Part shown: positions 1 through 8,768 of the stretch, piece by piece
Position numbering within the stretch: the stretch's first letter is position 1
Layout: every line of letters starts with the position of its first letter
Assembly (NCBI GenBank): GCA_903840265.1
Contig: CAIMFH010000109.1
Span: forward strand, 106,837 to 170,836
DNA length: 64,000 nucleotides
Source: an uncultured Schlesneria sp.
GTDB taxonomy: Bacteria; Planctomycetota; Planctomycetia; Planctomycetales; Planctomycetaceae
Direction of reading: 5' to 3'
The notes under the pieces: model-generated
Databases searched by the model: none
The model's input: the letters and a program-made list of their open reading frames with translations, nothing else
Told to the model about the DNA's origin: nothing
Translations under genes and position numbers: made by a program

Positions 1-1256
1 TCGATCCCTTCGTCCCCTTTCAGCGGCCTGCCGGTCACGCTGATATTGACCCCTTCCGGAAGTTGGGGATTCTTGATCAGAAGATCCCGCTGATCTGTCG
101 ATTCCCCGCGAATCGCCCGGACTAGCGGGATCTCATCCAGTTTCAATGGCTCGCCCGATTCGGGGGAAAACAATCCATACTGGCTGGTCCACGCCTCGGG
201 AGGTACATCGAGGGCTCCCAGTCCGAGGATTCGCTCGGCCACCGGATTGAAAACCAGAAATCGGCCGTCGCGGTCCGCCACGACGACGCCGTCTCCCATG
301 CTGTTCAGCACGGATTCAAGAATCGCACTCTTGCGCCCCAGGTCTTTTTGAGCGAGGGTCTTTTCGGCATCGATGCGATTCAGCGAACGCGCATTCCACC
401 AGATCAGAGTTGTGAACAATACAATCGTCGAAACGACAAACAGTGATACGCCAAATGAGGGCCCAAAAAACTCAGCATGCTGACCAGCAGATGCCAGCCA
501 GGCCAGTGCCGCGGGAGCGAGGATTGACGCCGGGAGTAGCTTCCGCGCCATCACGCCTCCGGACTCGCGATGGCAGACGACGGCCATCAGCCCGCAATCG
601 GGCCTCGCCAGCAACAGACCTGTCGCCAACAGTGCCAGCGTCACGGCTGAGTTCAAAGCCATCGGGATAAAAGATTGAATTCCAATCAAAATGGCCACAT
701 TGCAGACGTAACCGATCAATGCAAATAGCGAGAGCAGCGCAATTCCCAATGCCAGCCATTGTGCTGGGCGAATACCACGGCGAGTTTCAATATCGAGTAC
801 AAGTAGTGCGATCCCGACAAGCAGCAGTCCCAGCGCCGTGTTTGGGGCCATTCGATTGGGCGGCAGATACATGTCGAGCTTTGCGCGAAACAGCCATTGA
901 TCGGGGCCCCATTCGAGCCCGAATGTGTACAGGACCAATCGGAGCAAAGTGATCGCAATAACTGCAGCCGCCATGGCCCGGGCAACTCTCGTCATGCGAC
1001 TGCTTCGTGCTGGTGTCGTCAGACACCAAAGAGACCCGCCCGCAAGTAAGAACGCCAAGGCCGATCCACCTGGGTTCATGGCCGTCAAACCCGGAATCAC
1101 GCTCCGCAGCACTTCGACATTCAGAGCCCAGCCGATCAGCACCAATACGGCGACGGCCAACACGATCGCGCCTGCAACCCGAGCCGTACCCCGCATTCGG
1201 CCGAGGATCTTCGGATCAAACGCTGCCGCCTCATTGCGCTCTTCGGTCGCCGCCAT
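1..1256 (-). CDS. Membrane PAS-domain sensor kinase, N-terminal part (cut by window edge)
   Basis: Open frame from an ATG at 1256 running off the left edge, about 418 codons. The first ~280 residues hold roughly seven to eight hydrophobic segments; early in this region is the run PGLTAMNPGGSALAFLLAG, a pattern I associate with N-terminal sensor regions of PAS histidine kinases. After a last membrane segment ending in LIWWNARSLNRI comes a short coiled linker and then a PAS domain with the signature NSMGDGVVVADRDG and VFNPVAERILG. The last residues before the edge still belong to the PAS fold. The kinase core is not in the window, so a histidine kinase is inferred rather than seen; a diguanylate cyclase output is also possible. 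Confidence 0.8.
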   Translation of the reverse strand, partial: MAATEERNEAAAFDPKILGRMRGTARVAGAIVLAVAVLVLIGWALNVEVLRSVIPGLTAMNPGGSALAFLLAGGSLWCLTTPARSSRMTRVARAMAAAVIAITLLRLVLYTFGLEWGPDQWLFRAKLDMYLPPNRMAPNTALGLLLVGIALLVLDIETRRGIRPAQWLALGIALLSLFALIGYVCNVAILIGIQSFIPMALNSAVTLALLATGLLLARPDCGLMAVVCHRESGGVMARKLLPASILAPAALAWLASAGQHAEFFGPSFGVSLFVVSTIVLFTTLIWWNARSLNRIDAEKTLAQKDLGRKSAILESVLNSMGDGVVVADRDGRFLVFNPVAERILGLGALDVPPEAWTSQYGLFSPESGEPLKLDEIPLVRAIRGESTDQRDLLIKNPQLPEGVNISVTGRPLKGDEGI

Positions 1257-1494
1257 GTTAGCCCTTAGATGACAGGCGATCATGGCAAAGCAGGAGCTCC
1301 TTGAAAGGCTGCTCGCCAGACCAAATCCGAATATGCTTGCGACTGAGTCTACTGCGCCGCGGCAGCTATTGAGAAGGCTATTACGCCAAGCCGCATACCG
1401 GAGTGGATGGAAATTGCCTGCCACACTCCATTCATCAAGCAACGGAAGTACCGCGGCCCCCCGGTCTCAGGAAATTATGGCGATCGAATTTTAC

Positions 1495-2283
1495 CTAGAG
1501 GGTCGCCTGCGGTAACGCCGCTCGAAACAACCTCACAAACTCGTCGAGTTCTTCATCGTTCAGGTCCGAGATTGCCCAATACGCCATTCCAGATTGCTGC
1601 CACTGGCGGATGTGGAAGCCTTGTCGCGTCAGTGAGCGTACCGCTTTCGTTTCTTCGTTGGCGGCGGGGCGGATGAAGACGTTGATGGCGTGCAGTCGGC
1701 GGAGATAGACCAGCGCAGCGACAGGCCGATCGACCAGGTAATCCAGCCGGCCTCCAGACATGGTGTAACCGTGTTCAGACAAATCCGGCACGTCGGGTGC
1801 GAAATCGAGCTTTCCCTGGAACCAGGGCTTTACCGTGTGTCGGTCCGAAGAGACCACATCCGTGAGGTGATCGACTTGGATCGAGCGGACGTGATCGGCG
1901 AAGACGGCGTCTGCGAGTCGCTCATCCATCAATGAACTTGGGTGAGACAGCAGCATGCCCATCGTGGCAGACATTCCGACCAGCAGTAGCACGCCGGCGG
2001 CCATTGTGGCCAGTTGAAAGGCTGGCATGCTTCGCTTGCGAACGACGATGGGCGTGGCAGTCTCTGAGGGGAGCGCCGCCTGAAGTCGTGCACGCAGTGA
2101 TTCCGGAGCCTGATAGCGCAATGAAGGAGATGCAATGGCGACTCGCAGTGACCGCAGATGCTGTTCCTGTTCAGCACAGGCGGCACATCTCTGCAGGTGT
2201 TGCTCGATCTGGAGGTGTCGAACCAGATCCAGTTCACCGTCGGTATAGGGTTGCAGCAGCGATACGGCTTCCTCGCAATTCAT
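1495..2283 (-). CDS. Zinc-finger anti-sigma factor
   Basis: 262 residues. The N-terminus MNCEEAVSLLQPYTDGELD followed by HLQIEQHLQRCAACAEQ gives the H-x3-C-x2-C arrangement of the zf-HC2 anti-sigma domain. A hydrophobic segment near residues 90-110 (ATMAAGVLLLVGMSATMG) should anchor it in the inner membrane, with about 150 residues outside. Its ATG overlaps the stop of the upstream ECF sigma gene by four bases (ATGA), so the two are probably translationally coupled. By family, it should hold the cognate sigma factor inactive until an envelope signal arrives. The external part is not a fold I recognise. Confidence 0.88.
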   Translation of the reverse strand: MNCEEAVSLLQPYTDGELDLVRHLQIEQHLQRCAACAEQEQHLRSLRVAIASPSLRYQAPESLRARLQAALPSETATPIVVRKRSMPAFQLATMAAGVLLLVGMSATMGMLLSHPSSLMDERLADAVFADHVRSIQVDHLTDVVSSDRHTVKPWFQGKLDFAPDVPDLSEHGYTMSGGRLDYLVDRPVAALVYLRRLHAINVFIRPAANEETKAVRSLTRQGFHIRQWQQSGMAYWAISDLNDEELDEFVRLFRAALPQATL

Positions 2284-2804
2284 GCCGACCCTCCTTCCTG
2301 AGACGCCGCAAGTCGCTGCTGAAGTTGAGAGCGGCCGCGTGAAAGTCGCGACATCACTGTTCCCATCGGAACCTGCGTCACCGTGGCAATCTCCTGATAG
2401 CTCAATCCTTCAATCTCGCGGAGTGCAATCACTTCGCGCAATAGCGGCGACAACTCTTCGAGCGCTTGTCGAACTGTGGCTTCGTCACACTTGCGAATGG
2501 CCACGAATTCGGGATTGGCGGACTCGTCGCTCTGATCATGCAGGTCTTCGTTAAATGGCAAGGCTTCCTGGCTGCGCCGTTTTTCCAGCCAATCGAAAGT
2601 GACGCGTCTGACGATACTCAAGAACCAGACTCGACCGTCACCACCTCGGAAGCTTTTGAAATACCGCGCAGCGCGACAATACGCTTCCTGAACAGTGTCC
2701 TCGGCAGCGTGCTCGTCCCTGGTCAACCAGCGAGCCAGGTTGTAGGCGGCATCCAGATGAGGCAGCGTGGTCAGCTCAAACTGCCTCCGCTCGTCAGCTT
2801 CCAA
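2280..2804 (-). CDS. ECF-family RNA polymerase sigma factor
   Basis: 174 residues, normal for an ECF sigma factor. Region 2 is visible as DEHAAEDTVQEAYCRAARY and VWFLSIVRRVTFDWL. Region 4 has LSPLLREVIALREIEGLSY, a YQEIATVTQVPMGTVMSRL helix-turn-helix and an Arg-rich end. No ATG or GTG lies in frame between the upstream stop and this position, so the start is a TTG at 2804, supported by an AGAGG ribosome-binding site about 8 bases upstream. It overlaps the downstream anti-sigma gene by four bases. It should direct RNA polymerase to a stress regulon; autoregulation is usual for the family but is not demonstrated here. Confidence 0.9.
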   Translation of the reverse strand: MEADERRQFELTTLPHLDAAYNLARWLTRDEHAAEDTVQEAYCRAARYFKSFRGGDGRVWFLSIVRRVTFDWLEKRRSQEALPFNEDLHDQSDESANPEFVAIRKCDEATVRQALEELSPLLREVIALREIEGLSYQEIATVTQVPMGTVMSRLSRGRSQLQQRLAASQEGGSA

Positions 2805-3027
2805 TTCTGGGGACCTCTTTGGGCAAGTCTGTCATTTTTCCCGATCTCGATCGTCACCTGACGATTTGTCGACTCATCACTATCTTACCGCCGAACCCGC
2901 GGTTTTATTCCCGATGCGGCTCTCTTTTTTTTGAGGAATATTTTGGCGGGATGACCGGTATGGCATTGCGAGCGAGTTGCAGCGGCAACCGCAATTCAAT
3001 CGAACGCCATTATCGGAAAGTCGCATC

Positions 3028-4002
3028 ATGCAAAATCGAATTGAAATGACGCCCGAAGAGTTTCAACAGGTCTCGCCAAGTGATGGAATTGATCGCCGGG
3101 GGATGCTGAAATGCATGGCTTGGGTCGGGACCGGGCTGATCTGGAACATTGCGGGAGGAGTGGCGTCGTCTACGACATTCGCCGGGACCAGTTCCGACAA
3201 GTCGTCATTCACGTTTGCTCAGATCAGCGACAGTCACATCGGCTTTTCGCGCGAACCGAACAAGGACGTCGCAGCGACACTGCAGGAAACTGTAACCAAG
3301 CTGAATTCGCTCGCGACTCCGCCCGCATTTGTGCTGCATACCGGCGATATCACTCATCTGGCGAAGCCGGAGGAATTTGATGCCTGTGCGGAGATTCTGA
3401 AAGGGGTCCGCAAGTCGATGGTGTTGTATGTTCCTGGCGAGCACGACTTCGATGGGGAGGGGAACAAAGAGTACCTGCAGCGATTCGGCAAGGGAAAGAA
3501 GGGGCTCGGCTGGTACAGCTTCGATCATCACGGGGTCCACTTCATCGGACTGGTCAACGTCGCGAATGCCAAATCAGGTAGCGGCGATGGCGGCTTGGGT
3601 GTGATTGGAGCGGAACAACTGGCCTGGCTGAAGAAGGACGTGGCGGCCTTAAGCGATAGCACGCCGATCGTCGTCTTCGCACACGTCCCGCTGTGGTCGG
3701 TCTATGAGAAATGGGGTTGGGGTACGAGTGATGCTGAGCAAGCGTTGAAGCTGCTGAGCCGGTTTGGTTCGCTCACCGTTCTAAATGGTCACATTCATCA
3801 GGTGATGCAGAAGGTGGAAGGCAACGTCGTCTTTCACACGGCTCGCTCCACCGCGTTCCCTCAATCGGAACCTGGTCAAGGAAGTCCGGGACCAATGCGA
3901 AACCTACCGGCAGGGAAGCTGAAATCGGCTCTCGGGATCTCGGTAGTTTCGTACACCGAAAATCGAGGCTCGCTGGCCATCGTCGATTCCACGATTGGCT
4001 GA
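3028..4002 (+). CDS. Exported calcineurin-like metallophosphoesterase
   Basis: 324 residues. An in-frame ATG lies 17 codons earlier at 2977, but 3028 is preferred because GGAAAG sits 7 bases upstream of it. A twin-arginine-like segment (DRRGMLKCMAW followed by a hydrophobic stretch ending SSTTFA) suggests Tat export. The metal-binding motifs of the family appear in order: QISDSHIGF (D-x-H), LHTGDITHL (GD), PGEHDFD (a GEHD variant of the usual GNHD), FAHVPLW and LNGHIHQ (GHxH). Likely a periplasmic phosphodiesterase or phosphatase of unknown substrate. It is divergent from the sigma/anti-sigma pair across about 220 bases. The Asn-to-Glu change in GNHD deserves attention because that Asn normally contacts a metal. 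Confidence 0.85.
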   Translation: MQNRIEMTPEEFQQVSPSDGIDRRGMLKCMAWVGTGLIWNIAGGVASSTTFAGTSSDKSSFTFAQISDSHIGFSREPNKDVAATLQETVTKLNSLATPPAFVLHTGDITHLAKPEEFDACAEILKGVRKSMVLYVPGEHDFDGEGNKEYLQRFGKGKKGLGWYSFDHHGVHFIGLVNVANAKSGSGDGGLGVIGAEQLAWLKKDVAALSDSTPIVVFAHVPLWSVYEKWGWGTSDAEQALKLLSRFGSLTVLNGHIHQVMQKVEGNVVFHTARSTAFPQSEPGQGSPGPMRNLPAGKLKSALGISVVSYTENRGSLAIVDSTIG

Positions 4003-4041
4003 ATGACCGTGCGCGATAATGCCCGTTCTGGATTTCAGGTG

Positions 4042-4202
4042 GGGTGCCACTGGTGGCAGCTCTGGGCCACCAGTGTCTTCGCGTCGCTGCAATCGCTTTG
4101 ATCGGTGACGAGCGTATGCAACATGCAGCGTCACCACGCGTTGTTTACTCGTCGACACATCGGCAAGACACTGGCAACGCAAAGCCGTCCCCAGTGGCAC
4201 CC
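4042..4202. repeat. MITE-like element with nested inverted repeats
   Basis: Outer inverted repeats of 12 bases, GGGTGCCACTGG at 4042-4053 and CCAGTGGCACCC at 4191-4202, match perfectly. Just inside is a second pair, CCAGTGTCTT at 4070-4079 and AAGACACTGG at 4165-4174. The element is about 160 bases, non-coding, and fills the gap between the phosphoesterase and the cytochrome gene. The layout fits a miniature inverted-repeat element or a structured RNA. No target duplication was established, and copy number elsewhere in the genome is unknown. Confidence 0.55.
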
Positions 4203-4350
4203 GAAATCATGATTCTCGCAAGCAGAATCACGCTCGCTCTTTTCGCGTTGGCGGCGACTGAAAACTGAGCGGACAAGCATATTGAAGGGCGGCGATTGTG
4301 ATCGTCGCCGGTCTCTGCAAATTCACCACCCTTGAAAAGGGCGACCTTTG

Positions 4351-4779
4351 ATGAAGTTCTTATTATTCCTGGCGGCCATGTGTTTTGCCATGTGTGTGGG
4401 ATTCCACACCGAACTCGCACAATCGTCTCCAAATCCTCGAGTTCGAGATCTTGGAAACGACGTGCGAAACCTATTCGCGACCAAGTGTGCTGGCTGTCAC
4501 AACGCCGAGATCGGGAAGCCTGAAGGCCGTTTCGGCTATGTGCTGAATCTCCAAAAAGTCGCTGCCAACCCGGAACTGGTGATCCCGCCGAAGGCATCAG
4601 AATCTGAACTGTGGTTGCTGATCCAAGATGGCGAGATGCCTCCTGCCGATTCGCCCTTTGGCAAGCTTGATGCGGCGCAGAAGCAGCTTGTCCGCGACTG
4701 GATTGCCGCAGGGGCACCGCAACCGTTGAACACTCGCAAATTGCGACAGCAGCCCGTGAGCCCAAAAACGAACCACTGA
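4351..4779 (+). CDS. Small secreted c-type cytochrome (planctomycete cytochrome domain)
   Basis: 142 residues. The N-terminus MKFLLFLAAMCFAMCVGF is a signal peptide. A single haem-attachment motif CAGCH is followed by NAEIGKPEGRFG and, further on, GEMPPADSPFGKLDAAQ with RDWIAAGAP, the pattern of the planctomycete cytochrome c domain usually found at the start of DUF1549/DUF1553 proteins. Here it stands alone. The ATG at 4351 is preferred over an adjacent TTG at 4348, with an AAAAGGG ribosome-binding site. Probably a periplasmic electron carrier. Confidence 0.8.
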   Translation: MKFLLFLAAMCFAMCVGFHTELAQSSPNPRVRDLGNDVRNLFATKCAGCHNAEIGKPEGRFGYVLNLQKVAANPELVIPPKASESELWLLIQDGEMPPADSPFGKLDAAQKQLVRDWIAAGAPQPLNTRKLRQQPVSPKTNH

Positions 4780-4790
4780 TTGAGGCTGAT

Positions 4791-5801
4791 TTATTTCACA
4801 CCGATCACCATCGAATCTGGCCCACTCAAATGCTCGACACGTGTTTCCTTGAAGCCAGCCTCGCGCATCCAGGCCTGACCATCGGCACCCGTGTAGTCGA
4901 ACCCACCGCGAGTTTCGATCAGCATGTTCAGACTCATCAGCAAGCCAAAGGCGTTCTGCTTGCGCTCGTCGTCAATGATGGCTTCGAAGAGCAGCAATGC
5001 CCCGCCCGGCGGCAGCGCGTCGTATGCCTTGCCGATCAGCATCTTTTTTGTTTCCAAGTCCCAGTCGTGCAGAATATGTCCCATGACTATGACATCCGCC
5101 TTCGGAAGCGGCTCTTTGAAGAAGTCGAGGGAAGCGAAATGGAGTCGCTCTTGCAAGCCGTGAGTTGCGACGTATTTTTCGAAGATCGGCCCGACGATGG
5201 GCAGGTCCGCTCCCGTTCCCTTCAAGTGCGGATGAGTCTGGGCCAGGACCACGGGGAGCCCACCTTGAGCCGCCCCGACATCGACGAATGTTTGATACTG
5301 CGACCACGGAAACTTCTGAGCGATCGCGCGGGCAATTCCCAGGCTGAGGCCCGTCATGGCAGACAGAAACTGCTCCAGGCGTTTGGGGTCACTGTACAAC
5401 GTATCAAACAGGTCGCCGCCATGCTTGGCTTCGTTCTGTGGCAGGCCGGTTTTCAGTCCTTCGGTCAAATCGCCCCAGAAGCGATACAGACGAGCACTCA
5501 TCATCTCCAGCATGCCGCCAACGTAAGTTGGCTTGGCACGGTCGAGATAAAGTTCAGTCGCGGGCGTGTTGCTGTAGACGCCTTGTTCGCGTTTGAGCAT
5601 CCCCAGCGCGGTCAATGCATCGAGGAAATCCCGTGTGCCGCGTTCATGCAGATTAAGTCGAGTCTGCACCGCTTCCAGTGCCAGCGGCCCCTTGGCCAAC
5701 TCGGTAAACAACCCCAGTTCCACCGCGCTCAACAAAGTCTTGGAACCCCAATATCCAAAGCCCAATTGCATAATTGCGTCGGGCGTTATTTCCGGTCCCA
5801 T
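4791..5801 (-). CDS. SAM-dependent O-methyltransferase
   Basis: 336 residues from an ATG at 5801 preceded by a good AAGGAG ribosome-binding site; the frame stays open upstream but without such a site. Residues ~10-95 form the winged-helix dimerisation domain of plant-type O-methyltransferases. The catalytic domain has [18 protein letters not shown] as SAM-binding motif I (GAAQG instead of the usual GGGxG), GADLPIVG for the acidic ribose contact and [11 protein letters not shown], where the His-Asp pair matches the catalytic region of hydroxyneurosporene and acetylserotonin methyltransferases. The substrate cannot be read from the sequence. It is convergent with the cytochrome gene, only 11 bases apart. 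Confidence 0.85.
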   Translation of the reverse strand: MGPEITPDAIMQLGFGYWGSKTLLSAVELGLFTELAKGPLALEAVQTRLNLHERGTRDFLDALTALGMLKREQGVYSNTPATELYLDRAKPTYVGGMLEMMSARLYRFWGDLTEGLKTGLPQNEAKHGGDLFDTLYSDPKRLEQFLSAMTGLSLGIARAIAQKFPWSQYQTFVDVGAAQGGLPVVLAQTHPHLKGTGADLPIVGPIFEKYVATHGLQERLHFASLDFFKEPLPKADVIVMGHILHDWDLETKKMLIGKAYDALPPGGALLLFEAIIDDERKQNAFGLLMSLNMLIETRGGFDYTGADGQAWMREAGFKETRVEHLSGPDSMVIGVK

Positions 5802-6928
5802 CGTCGTTCTCCTTAACTGACAGGTTCCTGTGGCGCGTTCGGTTTGATGGCAACATTGAAGTCGCAGGAACGCAATGTGAATGATCTTAAGTGACTCGCA
5901 GTGAATCGGCCAGATCACGGCAAGTAGGTGCGCCAGACTGGATGAGTGATCTTCTGCCTCGCCGGGTGCGGTTGTTGGTGGCCCGCACTCTGCATCTGCG
6001 GACGCCCTGGTCCACCGCCCTCAAAGTCTTCACCAGCACTTTTCAGGCCTACCTTTGTCGGTGCCAATTCAACTGTCAGTAAACATGCACTTTTTTGAGG
6101 AAAACCGCCAAAAACAGGGCTGTTTTGTCCCCCAATGTCAAAAACTGTCCTGGGGTGTCAAAATTTGTCAGTGAAATCTGCGGAAATAGTTCCCAAGTTT
6201 TCCAAACACCGTCTTGATCAGCGCACCACAAAACGGACAATCAGGGTGACGACAATAGTCGCAGGTGTACCGTAACCAACGGACACGCCTCTGGGCCGCT
6301 CTCTTAGCGGAAGATCAGAGGTCCCTGTTCCTCAATTGATGACAACGAAGATCAAGCTGCCCACCTTCTACCTGAGCGGGGCGGCGTAAGCCCCCTGGCC
6401 CAACAACACACAACCCTGCTTTCAATGCAGGTTCGCAACACAACTTGATTAATGCACCTCCGCACAGCTCAACGGCCGCGTCGGCCCTTACCTGTTTGGA
6501 ACTGACTGCACCCGGAAAGAAGAACGTGACCACATGACGACCCACTGTCACACCACCAATCAAGGCCCAATCGCCAGATTGGCCTCGAGCGCTAATGCCA
6601 GCGATCTCTGTCACTTTTCTGTCCGCAACACTGCGTTTCCCCGTGAAAAAACTGTCACCCCCCCCAAAACCCTGCCATGGACTGACAAATTCTGCCAAAT
6701 CGTAAGGAAACTCAGCGCGACGATCCCTGCACACCTCCACTTCTGCCTTCATCTGGTGAGAAAGAACAGATGAACGCACAATGATTGAATCCCCGCTCTG
6801 GCGAATTCGGACTGTCAATCGCGGACGTCATTGCGGGTCGGCAGCAAGCAATGTCTTCGCTTTGACATTGTCCCCGGGGATCGGTGAAATAGCCTTTTAA
6901 GAACTTAAAGTTGCGAATGGAGTCTTTG
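5802..6928. other. Gene-poor gap with possible decayed coding remnants
   Basis: About 1.1 kb without a convincing gene. On the minus strand around 6165-6310 a stop-bounded stretch of some 48 codons reads RYTCDYCRHPDCPFCGALIK, with a tidy Cys/His spacing, but it lacks a start codon and is closed by stops on both sides. The minus-strand open frame 6315-6818 and the plus-strand frame 6534-6773 show no recognisable domain and no ribosome-binding site I would trust. The region could hold the remains of a transposase or zinc-ribbon gene. It also contains the promoters of recJ and the methyltransferase. Confidence 0.4.
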
Positions 6929-8671
6929 ATGCATCGACAGTGGCGAATCGCTTCGCACGACGAAACGCGAGTCCGCGAATTAAGTGCTCGACTGCGGATT
7001 GCCCCGCTGCTGGCGCAGGTGATTGTCGCGCGAGGCTGTGCGACCGCTGAGGCGGCGACGCAATATCTCGCGAAAAAGCTGGTCGATTTGCACGATCCCG
7101 AGAAGTTGCCCGGGGTGAGTAAGGCTGCGGATTGCATTGTCGCGGCAGTCCACGCGGGTCGTCGCATCACGGTGTATGGCGACTACGATGTCGATGGAGT
7201 GACTTCAACCAGTCTGCTGTGGCACTGCCTGCAACTGACCGGAGCCAATGTCGACTACTACATCCCCAGTCGATTGGAAGAAGGCTACGGACTGAACTGC
7301 GACGCCATTCGGCAGCTTCATGCGGAAGATCCTGCGCGATTGGTTGTGACGGTCGATTGCGGCATCACAAGTGTTGCGGAAGCGGCGCTGGCTCGCGAAT
7401 TGGGGTTGGAGCTGATCATTACCGATCACCACCAGTTTGCGGATTCCCTTCCGGTCGATACAGTGCTGGTTCATCCTCGTCTGCCCGGTGAATATCCGTT
7501 CGGTGAACTTTGTGGAGTCGGTGTCGCCTTCAAACTCGCCTGGGCCATCTGTGCTCGTTTGGGTGACGGCAAGAGAGCGTCGCCAAAGATGCGTGAGTTT
7601 CTGCTCAGCGCGATCGGCCTTGCGGCGATTGGAACGATTGCCGACGTTGTTCCTTTGATTGACGAGAACCGCGTCCTCGTTCATTTCGGTCTGGCCAGCC
7701 TGATCGAGCGATCAAGTCCCGGCTTGAAAGCATTGATGAAGGTGGCTGGGCTGTCGGAACGCCCCGCACTGCAAGCGGAAGATATCGCCTTCGCCATCGC
7801 ACCTCGAATCAATGCTGCGGGTCGTTTGGGACAAGCGCGACTGGCTGTGGAACTATTAACGACCAGTGATGTAGAGCGGGCAACGGCGCTGGCAACATAT
7901 CTCGACGAACTCAATCGCAACCGGCAGACGGTTGAACGGCGAATGTTGAAGCAGGCGAAGGAACTGGTCGCCGAGCGTCCCGAATGGCAGGATCAGCGAG
8001 CTTTGGTATTGGCTCACGAGGAATGGCACCCCGGAGTGATTGGTATTGTGGCCAGCCGGGTGGCCGAACACTTCCAGCGACCTGCGATCATGATCTCGAT
8101 CCACGGCGTCAATGGACTTGCTCAAGGAAGCGGTCGATCGTTCGCGGGATTCAATCTGCACTCGGGACTCAGCGCCTGCCGTCATCTGCTGGTTGGATTC
8201 GGTGGCCACCACGCCGCAGCAGGACTGAAAATCGAGCCGACAGGGATCGATGCCTTTCGCGTCGCGTTCAGTCAATTCGTGGCCGAAAACCATCAGGTTC
8301 TGCCTGGTCAGGCGGAGTTGGCGATCGATGCGGAAATCCGGCTGGCCGATCTAAATCTTAAGTCGATTTCGGACTTGGAACGATTGGGACCATTTGGGGC
8401 CCATAACTCTCGTCCCGTGTTTGTGGCCAGCAATGTCACGCTGGTCGCGGCCAAGAAGATGGGGGAAGGCGAACGACATCTTTCGCTTCAAGTTCGGCAG
8501 TTCGGTGAATCGATTCGCGGGGTGGCATTCGGCAAAGGGGAATGGGCCGACGAAATGAATCAAGTTGCCGGGGCAATCTCGATCTGTTTCCAACCGACGA
8601 TCAATCGCTTTCAAGGACGCGAAAAAGTCGAGTTTCAACTGTTGGATTGGCACCCCGCAGAGACCCCATGA
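6929..8671 (+). CDS. recJ: Single-stranded-DNA-specific exonuclease RecJ
   Basis: 580 residues from ATG 6929, which has GGAG six bases upstream; ATG 6917 and TTG 6911 are alternatives. The DHH phosphoesterase motifs are intact: YGDYDVDGVTST near residue 84, VVTVDCGITS, and TDHHQ near residue 165. GTIADVVPL and RINAAGRLG follow in the core, and the DHHA1 domain carries GFGGHHAAAGL near residue 425. A C-terminal OB-like domain completes the protein. RecJ degrades single-stranded DNA 5' to 3' in recombination and mismatch repair. All metal-binding residues appear present, so it should be active. Confidence 0.97.
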   Translation: MHRQWRIASHDETRVRELSARLRIAPLLAQVIVARGCATAEAATQYLAKKLVDLHDPEKLPGVSKAADCIVAAVHAGRRITVYGDYDVDGVTSTSLLWHCLQLTGANVDYYIPSRLEEGYGLNCDAIRQLHAEDPARLVVTVDCGITSVAEAALARELGLELIITDHHQFADSLPVDTVLVHPRLPGEYPFGELCGVGVAFKLAWAICARLGDGKRASPKMREFLLSAIGLAAIGTIADVVPLIDENRVLVHFGLASLIERSSPGLKALMKVAGLSERPALQAEDIAFAIAPRINAAGRLGQARLAVELLTTSDVERATALATYLDELNRNRQTVERRMLKQAKELVAERPEWQDQRALVLAHEEWHPGVIGIVASRVAEHFQRPAIMISIHGVNGLAQGSGRSFAGFNLHSGLSACRHLLVGFGGHHAAAGLKIEPTGIDAFRVAFSQFVAENHQVLPGQAELAIDAEIRLADLNLKSISDLERLGPFGAHNSRPVFVASNVTLVAAKKMGEGERHLSLQVRQFGESIRGVAFGKGEWADEMNQVAGAISICFQPTINRFQGREKVEFQLLDWHPAETP

Positions 8672-8768
8672 TGCCAAGTCGATGTGGTTGGATGTCTGTA
8701 CGCTTGTCGCTGAATTGACCATAGTTGGTAGTGATCACTGTCTGGAATTCCCTTCTGAGCTTCATTTC

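Noticed and set aside
4830..5816. Plus-strand open frame of 328 codons
   Set aside because: Entirely antisense to the methyltransferase gene, which has complete motifs and a good ribosome-binding site.
6315..6818. Minus-strand open frame of 167 codons in the gene-poor gap
   Set aside because: No recognisable motif and no convincing ribosome-binding site; left as part of the gap.
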